Below are positions 1 to 7,890 of a DNA stretch of 64,000 bases, one piece after another (positions within the stretch are counted from its first letter, which is position 1; the number at the start of each line of letters is the position of its first letter). The notes under the pieces were generated by a model, which worked only from the letters and a program-made list of their open reading frames with translations, did not search any database and was not told the DNA's origin. The translations under genes were made by a program, and so were the position numbers. This stretch comes from Paenibacillus brasilensis (GTDB taxonomy: Bacteria; Bacillota; Bacilli; Paenibacillales; Paenibacillaceae), in the NCBI RefSeq assembly GCF_009363115.1, contig NZ_CP045298.1, forward strand, positions 4,523,501 through 4,587,500, in the 5' to 3' direction.

Positions 1-1809
1 GATTTTCATTCAGCCAGGGTGCTGGACAAGGACGAGTTCAGCACATTAATTCCTTGCACAGAGAAATCGGCCAGTCGGGCTGGCTCTGTCGTAGCGCCTT
101 ATCCGCTGCACGATAAATTAAGTTATGTGGCCGGAGATTTTGTAGCATATGGTGGAAAAGTCAAAAAAGAAGAGCCCTTTGCGACTTACATTCAGCAGTT
201 AGAAGGGTGGGCTAATTCAGAATATGCCACTCCCAAGCTGAAAAGCATCTATCGTTATCTTAGCAAGCGCCAACTGATTAAGGATTTATCGGATCATTCT
301 ATTTTATACCTTGATGAGAATCAACAGCTAATAACCAAATGGGACAAGAAGTATGAGCGTTCACCTGGGGAAAAACCACGTATATTTACGGCAGTTCCCG
401 GGGAACTGGAGAGTGCTTTTATTCGTTTTAATGTATATTCACCAGATAAAGCGTTAACTAAAGTGTGGCTGGATACAGAACTATATGATTCATTTATTAG
501 TTACTACAGTCAGTTGCTGGGTGAGGAAGACATTTGTTATGTCACCGGAAAGCAACTCCCGAGCACAGACAAGCATGCAAACAAAATCAGAAATTCCGGA
601 GATAAAGCAAAGCTGATTTCTGCTAATGATACAAGCGGGTTCACATTCAGAGGACGGTTTGCCGATAGCCATGAAGCAGCAAGCATCAGCTATGAAGTAT
701 CCCAAAAAGCTCATAATGCCTTAAAATGGCTGATTCATCGTCAAGGTAAAATTATGGATAATCGTGTTTTTCTCGTCTGGGGTAATGATGACCCGGATGT
801 GCTGAGCTTTACCAACAATGACAACATCTTTGCAATGGATTTTGGTCCTGAATCATCCCGGCCGACAGCAATCAAAAGTCATACGAACGAGGAGCTTGCT
901 TTTGATCTGGCCAAAGCCCTGTCGGGCTATCGCAATAAACTGGCCGTCAAATCGACGTCCAAAGCAAACGTCAACATTCTAGTGCTTGACTCAGCAACAA
1001 CAGGGCGCATGGCTGTTCTGTATTATCGGAATTTGGATAAAAAATTGTACTTTGACAAGCTTATTGATTGGCATTCAAAATGTGCCTGGTTACACCGTTA
1101 CCAGAAGGACGAGCAAGGTGAGCTATTACAATTCTTTGGGGCCCCGGCGACCAAAGACATTGCTTTCGCGACATACGGCCCTAAGGCAAATGATAAACTC
1201 GTTAAAGGTCTAATGGAACGAATGCTTCCGTGTATCGTAGATGGTCGACCCGTTCCGCAGGATATTGTGAGGAGTGCTACTCACCGTGCCTCTAACCCGG
1301 TAGCTATGGACAAATGGGAATGGGAGAAAACATTGAGTATAACATGTGCATTGATTAACACACAGGAGGGATACAACGTGTCATTAGATGAAGAGATTAG
1401 GGATCGCAGCTATTTATTCGGCAGACTGTTGGCCATTGCTGATGTACTGGAACGAAATGCACTGGAGCGAAGTGGGCAGGATAGGGATAAAAAGCGTTCC
1501 ACCAATGCCATACGCTATATGAGTGTATTTTCACAGCATCCGGAAAGAACCTGGAGAACGATTCAGAATGCCTTGCAGCCACACCAAGCTAAATTCGGCA
1601 AACAACTAAACTATTATTCCATTATGATTGATGAGGTCGCTTCAAAAATCCCATTTGACGAATTTAATAACGAACCGCTGACCGGGAAGTATTTGCTCGG
1701 ATTTTACAGCCAGCGCTATGAAATCTATCATAACACGGATAAAAAGAGACATGAGGGCAATAACGCAGGAGATGAAAACAACCAAGACGACAACATCCCA
1801 GGCATGTGA
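1..1809 (+). CDS. cas8c: Cas8c (Csd1), type I-C Cascade large subunit, 5' end outside the window
   Basis: Large subunit of the type I-C Cascade complex, which recognises the PAM and helps load target DNA. The reading frame is open from base 1 (DFHSAR precedes the GTG at 19), and the segment LDKDEFSTLIPCTEKSASR is a typical internal Cas8c N-terminal stretch. The gene therefore starts upstream of the window and GTG 19 is not its start; about 600 residues are present. It leads a cas8c-cas7-cas4-cas1-cas2 run in the canonical I-C order, so cas3 and cas5c should lie just left of base 1. Family assignment rests on sequence character plus gene order. No lesion is seen in the visible part. Confidence 0.93.
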   Translation, partial: DFHSARVLDKDEFSTLIPCTEKSASRAGSVVAPYPLHDKLSYVAGDFVAYGGKVKKEEPFATYIQQLEGWANSEYATPKLKSIYRYLSKRQLIKDLSDHSILYLDENQQLITKWDKKYERSPGEKPRIFTAVPGELESAFIRFNVYSPDKALTKVWLDTELYDSFISYYSQLLGEEDICYVTGKQLPSTDKHANKIRNSGDKAKLISANDTSGFTFRGRFADSHEAASISYEVSQKAHNALKWLIHRQGKIMDNRVFLVWGNDDPDVLSFTNNDNIFAMDFGPESSRPTAIKSHTNEELAFDLAKALSGYRNKLAVKSTSKANVNILVLDSATTGRMAVLYYRNLDKKLYFDKLIDWHSKCAWLHRYQKDEQGELLQFFGAPATKDIAFATYGPKANDKLVKGLMERMLPCIVDGRPVPQDIVRSATHRASNPVAMDKWEWEKTLSITCALINTQEGYNVSLDEEIRDRSYLFGRLLAIADVLERNALERSGQDRDKKRSTNAIRYMSVFSQHPERTWRTIQNALQPHQAKFGKQLNYYSIMIDEVASKIPFDEFNNEPLTGKYLLGFYSQRYEIYHNTDKKRHEGNNAGDENNQDDNIPGM

Positions 1810-1874
1810 ATGAATAGTGGTGGGTCGTAACAATCTTTTAAAATATAAGGTTACATGAAAAGGAGAATCATCAT

Positions 1875-2750
1875 ATGTCTATACTGGATCATAAAATTGA
1901 TTTTGCCGTTGTATTGTCTGTCGCGAAAGCCAATCCCAATGGAGATCCCCTGAATGGCAATCGCCCGCGGCAAAATTACGATGGTTATGGCGAAATTTCA
2001 GATGTGGCTCTGAAACGGAAAATAAGAAATCGTCTGCAGGATATGGGCGAATCTATCTTTGTTCAATCGAATGATCGGAAACTGGATTCATTTCATAGTT
2101 TAAGAGAACGTGCCGAAGCGAACCCTGAGCTGGGAAAAATTTTTAAGAGCAAGGAAGGTTCAAGCGAGGAGTTTGCCAAAATGGCCTGTCAGGAGTGGAT
2201 GGATGTTCGTAGTTTTGGTCAAGTTTTCGCATTCAAAGCGGCGGGTAAAGGGGCAGGGGTATCTGTGGGGATAAGAGGTCCTGTATCTATACATACGGCA
2301 ACCAGTGTTCTTCCTATTGATATTACCAGCATGCAAATTACCAAAAGTGTAAACTCCGAGCCAGGAAGTGAAAAAGGTTCCGACACGATGGGGATGAAGC
2401 ACCGTGTGGATTTTGGCGTGTACGTATTCAAGGGAAGCATCAATACACAACTAGCTGAAAAAACAGGGTTTACCAACGAAGATGCTGGAAAGATCAGGGA
2501 AGCACTGATTTCCTTGTTTGAAAATGACGTATCCTCCGCCCGTCCTGACGGTAGTATGGAGGTACATAAGGTCTATTGGTGGGAGCACAATTCCAAACTC
2601 GGAAAATACTCATCTGCTAAAGTACACCGATCTTTGGAAGTGAAACCGAAAGAAAATGTAAATGCGGCCGACAAATCTTTTGATACACATTATGAATGCA
2701 TCCTCACTCCGCTCGAAGGCTTAGAGGTCCAAGAGTATGCAGGGCTATAA
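1875..2750 (+). CDS. cas7: Cas7 (Csd2), type I-C crRNA backbone subunit
   Basis: Repeated backbone subunit that coats the crRNA spacer in type I-C Cascade. The 291-residue protein opens with the family-typical DFAVVLSVAKANPNGDPLNG followed by a Gly/Asn-rich loop, and its length is normal for Csd2. The start ATG follows AAAGGAG at suitable spacing, 65 bp after cas8c. Its 3' end overlaps cas4 by 14 bp, which suggests translational coupling. In I-C systems an internal start in cas8c usually supplies the small subunit; I did not identify that start here. Confidence 0.95.
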   Translation: MSILDHKIDFAVVLSVAKANPNGDPLNGNRPRQNYDGYGEISDVALKRKIRNRLQDMGESIFVQSNDRKLDSFHSLRERAEANPELGKIFKSKEGSSEEFAKMACQEWMDVRSFGQVFAFKAAGKGAGVSVGIRGPVSIHTATSVLPIDITSMQITKSVNSEPGSEKGSDTMGMKHRVDFGVYVFKGSINTQLAEKTGFTNEDAGKIREALISLFENDVSSARPDGSMEVHKVYWWEHNSKLGKYSSAKVHRSLEVKPKENVNAADKSFDTHYECILTPLEGLEVQEYAGL

Positions 2751-3396
2751 TGAAGAAGATTATTTGCTGCTATCCGGTATACAGCATTTTAATTTCTGTA
2801 GAAGACAGTGGGCGTTAATTCATATAGAGCAGCAATGGGAAGAAAACGTGCGGACGATTGAGGGTAATCATTTGCACAGAAAAGCGGATCAGCCGATGAT
2901 TCGTGAAAAAAGAGGGGATAAGCTCGTCGTACGCGCATTACCTGTACATTCCAGAGAGCTTGGGATCACTGGAATCTGTGACGTGGTAGAGTTTGCGCGA
3001 GATCCACTCGGCGTTCCGCTTGCAGGGGAGGAAGGTACGTACCTTCCCTTTCCTGTTGAATACAAGCGTGGTAAACCGAAACGAAATGATTCGGATCATG
3101 CTCAGTTAGTCGCACAAGTGATGTGTCTGGAAGAAATGCTCGTATGCGAGATTTCAAAGGGCTACTTTTATTACGACGAGATCAAACATCGCGTAGAGGT
3201 CATCATCACGGCGGCTGACCGAGAGCGTGTTCGCACAAGCTTGCAGGAGATGCGGCATTATTTTGAGCAAAACCATACACCTAAAGCCAAAGCGGGACCA
3301 CACTGCCTGAGCTGCTCACTACATAACATATGTGTTCCCGAAATACTGAATAAAAAATCAGTTTCGAGCTTTATTGAAAGCAGGCTGGCTGAATGA
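2737..3396 (+). CDS. cas4: Cas4, PAM-selecting exonuclease of spacer adaptation
   Basis: RecB-like nuclease with an iron-sulfur cluster that trims prespacers and selects the PAM together with Cas1-Cas2. The sequence shows one cysteine near the N-terminus (HFNFCRRQW) and a C-terminal cluster (HCLSCSLHNIC) suited to a 4Fe-4S centre. RecB-type catalytic segments are GICDVVEF and PVEYKRGK followed by a Q motif near DHAQLVAQ. The 219-residue length is usual. It starts inside the end of cas7, and its stop overlaps the cas1 start (ATGA), so cas7-cas4-cas1 is tightly coupled. Confidence 0.95.
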   Translation: MQGYNEEDYLLLSGIQHFNFCRRQWALIHIEQQWEENVRTIEGNHLHRKADQPMIREKRGDKLVVRALPVHSRELGITGICDVVEFARDPLGVPLAGEEGTYLPFPVEYKRGKPKRNDSDHAQLVAQVMCLEEMLVCEISKGYFYYDEIKHRVEVIITAADRERVRTSLQEMRHYFEQNHTPKAKAGPHCLSCSLHNICVPEILNKKSVSSFIESRLAE

Positions 3397-4424
3397 AAAA
3401 ATTACTGAACACATTATTTGTGACCATGCCGGATACGTACTTGTCACTAGATGGGGAAAATATCGTAATTAAACAAGAAGAGTCCATTCTTGCACGGTAT
3501 CCTTTGCATAATTTGGAGGCGGTTTGCACTTTTGGCTACTCAGGGGTTAGTCCAGGCCTAATGGGAGCTTGTGCAACACGCAATATAGACTTAACTTTTA
3601 TGACGCGAAGCGGACGTTTTTTGGCACGAGTTACGGGGGAAAGCCGGGGAAATGTAGTGCTGAGAAAAGAACAGTATCGGATTTCCGATGATGATAGAAG
3701 AAGCGCTCTGGTAGCCAGGAATATGATTACAGGTAAGATCTACAACCATAAGTGGATTTTGGAACGGGCGACGAGGGACCACCAACTTCGGATTGACACG
3801 GATCGCTTGAAGAAGGTGAGCACATCTTTAACAGAGATCATGAAGCAGGTCCGTGAAGTGGAGGAGCTAGACATTTTACGGGGCTTGGAAGGTACGGCGG
3901 CGGTTCAGTACAATTCTGTTTTCGATGAGCTGATCTTACAGCAAAAAGATAATTTTTATTTCCATGGACGCCATAAGCGCCCGCCATTAGATAATGTGAA
4001 CGCTCTGTTATCCTTTGCCTATACACTGCTGTCCAACGATATGAAATCAGCCCTGGAGGCTGTAGGCTTGGATGCGTATGTAGGTTTTTTGCATCGAGAT
4101 CGTCCGGGAAGAGCCTCCTTGGCACTGGATGTGATGGAAGAACTTCGAGGCGTATATGCCGACCGTTTTGTGCTGTCCCTGATTAACAAAAAGCTGATTC
4201 ACGGCAAAGGATTTTACAAGAAAGAAAACGGGGCTGTTATGATGGACGATGATACGAGGAAAATCGTATTGAAGGCCTGGCAGGAACGGAAGCAGGACAA
4301 GATTATTCATCCTTATCTGAATGAGAAAATGTCCTGGGGATTGGTGCCTTATTCACAGGCTCTGCTCTTGGCCAGGCATATTCGGGGAGACTTGGACGAG
4401 TATCCTCCATTTTTGTGGAAGTAG
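3393..4424 (+). CDS. cas1: Cas1 integrase, type I-C
   Basis: Metal-dependent integrase that joins new spacers to the leader-proximal repeat as a Cas1-Cas2 complex. The 343-residue protein shows the two-domain layout: an N-terminal beta domain, then a helical catalytic domain. The candidate metal ligands are Glu in the stretch LRGLEGTAAVQYN, His in GFLHRDRPGR and Asp in SLALDVMEELR. It starts with the 4-bp overlap ATGA at the end of cas4 and stops 10 bp before the proposed cas2 start. All expected catalytic segments are present, so adaptation looks intact at the protein level. Confidence 0.96.
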   Translation: MKKLLNTLFVTMPDTYLSLDGENIVIKQEESILARYPLHNLEAVCTFGYSGVSPGLMGACATRNIDLTFMTRSGRFLARVTGESRGNVVLRKEQYRISDDDRRSALVARNMITGKIYNHKWILERATRDHQLRIDTDRLKKVSTSLTEIMKQVREVEELDILRGLEGTAAVQYNSVFDELILQQKDNFYFHGRHKRPPLDNVNALLSFAYTLLSNDMKSALEAVGLDAYVGFLHRDRPGRASLALDVMEELRGVYADRFVLSLINKKLIHGKGFYKKENGAVMMDDDTRKIVLKAWQERKQDKIIHPYLNEKMSWGLVPYSQALLLARHIRGDLDEYPPFLWK

Positions 4425-4434
4425 GTGTGAACAC

Positions 4435-4725
4435 TTGCTCATATTGATTACTTATGATGTAAGTACAGTAGACAGAGAAGGCAGAAAGAGATTGGCAAAG
4501 GTTGCGAAAAAGTGTGTTGATCACGGACAAAGGGTACAAAACTCCGTATTTGAATGTATTTTGGATTCGGCCCAGTTCCGCCGTTTAAAATATGAATTAG
4601 AAGAGTTGATAGACAAAAAGGAAGACAGCCTGCGTTTCTACAACTTAGGCGATAACTACAAAAAGAAAGTAGAGCATATAGGGACCAAAGAGGCTTACGA
4701 TATGGAGAGTCTACTTATTTTATAA
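4435..4725 (+). CDS. cas2: Cas2, adaptation complex subunit
   Basis: Dimeric ferredoxin-fold partner of Cas1. I place the start at TTG 4435 because AGGTG lies about 7 bases upstream and translation then gives MLILITYDVSTVDREGRKRL, the family-typical beginning with its conserved Asp. The upstream ATG at 4321 would add 38 residues translated from the 3' end of cas1. The resulting 96 residues are normal for Cas2. The stop codon (4723-4725) directly abuts the stem-loop of CRISPR leader 1. A decayed copy of this gene's 3' end lies at 13738-13780. Confidence 0.93.
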   Translation: MLILITYDVSTVDREGRKRLAKVAKKCVDHGQRVQNSVFECILDSAQFRRLKYELEELIDKKEDSLRFYNLGDNYKKKVEHIGTKEAYDMESLLIL

Positions 4726-4906
4726 GGTGCGAATGTGAAGCTCACATAAAAACCCCGGGTCCTTCGCACCTCGAAAATTGTCGAAAATCAATTGAATCAA
4801 TTACCTTTAGTAAAAGTCAATGGTTGATTCAAGCTTTTTTGGCATCAGTTTTTGCGACAATGTGTGGAATTGATATCATAAGGGTATGAATTACTGCATT
4901 TTCGCT
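4726..4906 (+). promoter_or_regulatory. CRISPR leader 1
   Basis: This 181-bp segment lies between the cas2 stop and the first repeat of array 1. It opens with an inverted repeat, GGTGCGAA (4726) to TTCGCACC (ends 4770), enclosing a second small hairpin TGTGA-AGC-TCACA. It ends in GCATTTTCGCT against the first repeat. The same opening stem-loop recurs at 11921 and 13781, each about 181 bp before an array. Leaders carry the pre-crRNA promoter and guide integration; which bases do which cannot be read here. Confidence 0.85.
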
Positions 4907-5710
4907 GTCGCACTCTATATGAGTGCGTGGATTGAAATCATGGCGCTCTGGTCATTGGTCGTTGTCATCGCTGCCGTCGCACTCTATATGAGTGCGTGGA
5001 TTGAAATTTTGTCGAACTCGGAAGTTGTTTCTTCCAATTGTGTCGCACTCTATATGAGTGCGTGGATTGAAATTGACAAAAACGCCGGAGTCGCCTCCCG
5101 GACGCCGTCGCACTCTATATGAGTGCGTGGATTGAAATTACTTCCTCATAACGTATAGCCGCAAAACAACGTAGTCGCACTCTATATGAGTGCGTGGATT
5201 GAAATACCGCATACAGTGCATATCTTATGCTGCTGCATAGTCGCACTCTATATGAGTGCGTGGATTGAAATTCACCTCCCTCCGTGATATTTCTGTAGTC
5301 TGCGCTCGTCGCACTCTATATGAGTGCGTGGATTGAAATCAAAGAATACGGGACAACTCACTTTTATCCCGATCATGTCGCACTCTATATGAGTGCGTGG
5401 ATTGAAATCTCCTCAATGTATGTAACCCCCTATCGCTCAGGTAGGGTCGCACTCTATATGAGTGCGTGGATTGAAATAAGTGCGATGCGCTCGTTGAACC
5501 ACGTCGTTTTAAGTCGCACTCTATATGAGTGCGTGGATTGAAATCTCGCATGACCGCCGACTGTCGCTCCCGGCGAGGTCGCACTCTATATGAGTGCGTG
5601 GATTGAAATCTGTCTATCACTTCGAAATTATTAATAGTCGTTGTCGCACTCTATATGAGTGCGTGGATTGAAATCCCTCAGTTTTTTTTATTAGCTGGCT
5701 TTTTAGGTGA
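4907..5710 (+). CRISPR. CRISPR array 1, leader-proximal part (12 repeats)
   Basis: Twelve 32-bp repeats begin at 4907, 4976, 5042, 5107, 5174, 5240, 5308, 5377, 5446, 5513, 5578 and 5643. Each starts GTCGCACTCTATATGAGTGC and ends GTGGATTGAAAT, a type I-C repeat able to form a CGCACTC/GAGTGCG hairpin. Spacers are 33-37 bp. The leader is on the left, so transcription is on the plus strand. The twelfth spacer (5675-5710) is followed by an IS3-family element rather than by a repeat; the array resumes at 6928. All twelve repeats look identical. Confidence 0.98.
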
Positions 5711-5789
5711 GTGGATCGGTTACTCTTAGTTGGACAGAAAAAATAAGGGCTAGTAGAATGAAAACATTAGAATTAGGAGCGGATCTACT

Positions 5790-6071
5790 ATGCCAAGACA
5801 AAGACGTACATTTACAGCAGATTTTAAGAAACAAATGGTTCAGTTATACGACAACGGAAAGCCGAGAGCAGCCATTGCGAGAGAGTATGAGCTTAGCCCA
5901 TCGGCTCTAGATCGCTGGATCAAGCAGGCTCAAACCTCAGGTTCATTCGCTGAAAAAGATAACCGAACTGCAGAAGAGAATGAACTCCTTGCGCTCCGTA
6001 AAGAAAATGAGCGACTCAAGATAGAGAATGATATTTTAAAGCAAGCCGCGCTGATCATGGGACGAAAGTAA
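5790..6071 (+). CDS. IS3-family transposase OrfA
   Basis: DNA-binding half of an IS3-family transposase, 93 residues. It has an N-terminal helix-turn-helix (residues about 8-50, with SPSALDRWIKQA as recognition part) and a C-terminal leucine-rich coiled coil (ENELLALRKENERLKIEND) used for multimerisation. It ends at TAA 6069-6071, preceded by GAAAG, a possible -1 slippage site. The orfB frame is open across this point in the -1 register, so an OrfAB fusion transposase is likely the active product. Confidence 0.93.
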   Translation: MPRQRRTFTADFKKQMVQLYDNGKPRAAIAREYELSPSALDRWIKQAQTSGSFAEKDNRTAEENELLALRKENERLKIENDILKQAALIMGRK

Positions 6072-6112
6072 AAATCATTAAGCAAAACAGTGATAAATAC
6101 TCGGTATCAGCA

Positions 6113-6907
6113 TTGTGTGAAGTCCTGCAAATCGCTAGAAGCACGTTCTACTATGAAGCGAAAGAAAAAGACAACGAAGACGAAGTAACTACGGCTATCG
6201 TAGAGATCTTTCATACCAATCGAAAGGCGTATGGAACGCGCAAGTTGAAAGTCAAACTTCAGGAGCAAGGATACACCGTTTCCAGACGTCGAATTGGACG
6301 GATTATGAAAGAGCAGGGCCTCGTGTCCACGTACACGATAGCGCAGTATAAGCCGCACAAGACCGCTTGTAACGAAGCAACAACGGCGAATGTGTTGAAG
6401 CGTGAATTTGATCAAACCGAAGCTAAACGTTTCGTAGTCAGCGATCTAACTTATGTGAAAGTTCAGCACAAGTGGCACTACATTTGCGTACTGATCGACT
6501 TATTTAATCGTGAAATCATTGGCCATAGTGCAGGTCCCAACAAAGATGCTGCTCTGATTTCCCGTGCCTTTGCCACGGTAGAGGGCGATTTGAGCGACAT
6601 TCAGTGGTTTCATACGGATCGTGGAAGCGAATTTAGGAACCAAACCATGGACGAACTGCTAGAGACCTTTGACATTGGCCGTTCCCTAAGTATGAAAGGC
6701 TGTCCCTACGACAATGCCGTGGCCGAAGCCACCTACAAAGTGATGAAAACAGAATTTGTAAACCAAATGAATTTCCAGAGTCTTCATCATCTAAAACTAG
6801 AATTATATGATTATGTGAACTGGTTCAACAAGCATCGTATTCACGGCACATTAAGATACATGACGCCAGTCCAGTACAAAGCTGCAGCCCTTAAAAAAGT
6901 TGTCTGA
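6113..6907 (+). CDS. IS3-family transposase OrfB (DDE integrase domain)
   Basis: Catalytic half of the element, with an rve-type DDE domain. The acidic triad is visible as Asp in VVSDLTYVK, Asp in FHTDRGSEF and Glu in DNAVAEATYK. An N-terminal HTH_21-like segment (AYGTRKLKVKLQEQG) precedes it. TTG 6113 gives 264 residues, but the frame is open back to at least 6065 and is more likely entered by -1 frameshifting from orfA. No internal stop or missing catalytic residue is seen, so the element may still be mobile. Confidence 0.92.
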   Translation: MCEVLQIARSTFYYEAKEKDNEDEVTTAIVEIFHTNRKAYGTRKLKVKLQEQGYTVSRRRIGRIMKEQGLVSTYTIAQYKPHKTACNEATTANVLKREFDQTEAKRFVVSDLTYVKVQHKWHYICVLIDLFNREIIGHSAGPNKDAALISRAFATVEGDLSDIQWFHTDRGSEFRNQTMDELLETFDIGRSLSMKGCPYDNAVAEATYKVMKTEFVNQMNFQSLHHLKLELYDYVNWFNKHRIHGTLRYMTPVQYKAAALKKVV

Positions 6908-6927
6908 TTTACTGTTGACAGTCCAGA

Positions 6928-7629
6928 GTCGCACTCTATATGAGTGCGTGGATTGAAATATCATCCCACTGGCCGGACACCTTGTTAAGCGCCGTCGCAC
7001 TCTATATGAGTGCGTGGATTGAAATTCTCTCGCTTTGGTCGAGATGTGAAAAAGGTCGGCCAGGTCGCACTCTATATGAGTGCGTGGATTGAAATTTACA
7101 GTAATGTAAGTCGATAACCCAGTGAACGCTGTCGCACTCTATATGAGTGCGTGGATTGAAATCAGACGCGGCAACATACGAGTTCGCGAATGTACTTTCG
7201 TCGCACTCTATATGAGTGCGTGGATTGAAATTGTTCCAGATAATAAACATCTAACCTGGTACGTTTGGGTCGCACTCTATATGAGTGCGTGGATTGAAAT
7301 TAGCGGGCATTGTTATCCTGGGGATACTCCAGATCATCGTCGCACTCTATATGAGTGCGTGGATTGAAATCATCTTCTTAACGTAGGCATCACCTTTACC
7401 CAGCTGTCGCACTCTATATGAGTGCGTGGATTGAAATATCTTATATCAGGATGGGAAAAGAATAACCAAGCTCGGGTCGCACTCTATATGAGTGCGTGGA
7501 TTGAAATATTAGCTCGTCCGGTGGCGTTGGGCTGTGGATAATTGTCGCACTCTATATGAGTGCGTGGATTGAAATCATAGCTTTTCGTCCTCCAGGATAC
7601 CCAATGATCTGGTCGCACTCTATATGAGT
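6928..7629 (+). CRISPR. CRISPR array 1, leader-distal part (10 repeats plus truncated terminal repeat)
   Basis: This continues array 1 beyond the IS. Full repeats start at 6928, 6994, 7064, 7131, 7200, 7269, 7339, 7406, 7476 and 7544, of the same TATATGAG type. An eleventh repeat at 7612 stops after 18 bases (GTCGCACTCTATATGAGT). A further 16-base fragment, GTCGCACTCCATGTGA, occurs at 7670-7685 and has the loop sequence of array 3 instead. These spacers are now separated from leader 1 by the IS and may be poorly transcribed. Confidence 0.97.
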
Positions 7630-7669
7630 TCAAATTTGTCCAGCATGTGGAAGATTTGAAGGCCTTTAA

Positions 7670-7685
7670 GTCGCACTCCATGTGA
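7670..7685 (+). repeat. Relic CRISPR repeat of the array-3 type
   Basis: Sixteen bases (GTCGCACTCCATGTGA) match the first half of the array-3 repeat, not the array-1 repeat. The relic lies 40 bp past the truncated last repeat of array 1, a distance like one spacer. It probably marks the oldest, eroded end of array 1. Confidence 0.7.
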
Positions 7686-7800
7686 CAAATTGACGATGCG
7701 GCAGGATTCACGGTTGGTCGTTACGGCATATAGTTTTGCTCGGCTGGTTAGGCGGTGGAATAAGGCAAGGATATGAGACCGTACAGAGGATAAAATGCGG

Positions 7801-7848
7801 AAGAACCACCGAAGGATGAAAAATCCAGTACGGTGGTTCTTTTTTTTC
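7801..7848 (+). terminator. Terminator ahead of ddlR
   Basis: A perfect 11-bp stem, AAGAACCACCG and CGGTGGTTCTT, is followed by a long T run. It would stop transcripts leaving array 1 before the ddlR gene. Confidence 0.85.
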
Positions 7849-7890
7849 ACTCGTCTTGTATGCCATCATTATAGGGGGAGGCGATGAAGG

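Larger units (their letters stand above)
5712..6925 (+). mobile_element. IS3-family insertion sequence inside array 1
   Basis: A 1214-bp element carrying orfA and orfB. The left end reads TGGATCGGTTACTCTTAG and the right end, inverted, TGGACTGTCAACAGTAAA, giving imperfect terminal repeats starting TGGA. It is flanked by a 3-bp direct repeat GAG (5709-5711 and 6926-6928), a length typical of IS3-family transposition. The last G of the right copy is the first base of repeat 13, so the insertion sits exactly at a spacer/repeat border and no array unit was lost. Ends were set by eye from the TG...CA rule, the duplication and the spacer length. Confidence 0.9.

Noticed and set aside
4321..4434. 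Longer Cas2 with a 38-residue N-terminal extension
   Set aside because: The extension lies inside the cas1 3' end; TTG 4435 has a ribosome site and gives the standard Cas2 start.
5675..5730. Alternative IS left end at 5731 (TGGACAG) with an AGT duplication
   Set aside because: It would leave a 56-bp spacer, and the right end would then not give TG...CA symmetry; the end at 5712 with GAG gives a normal 36-bp spacer.
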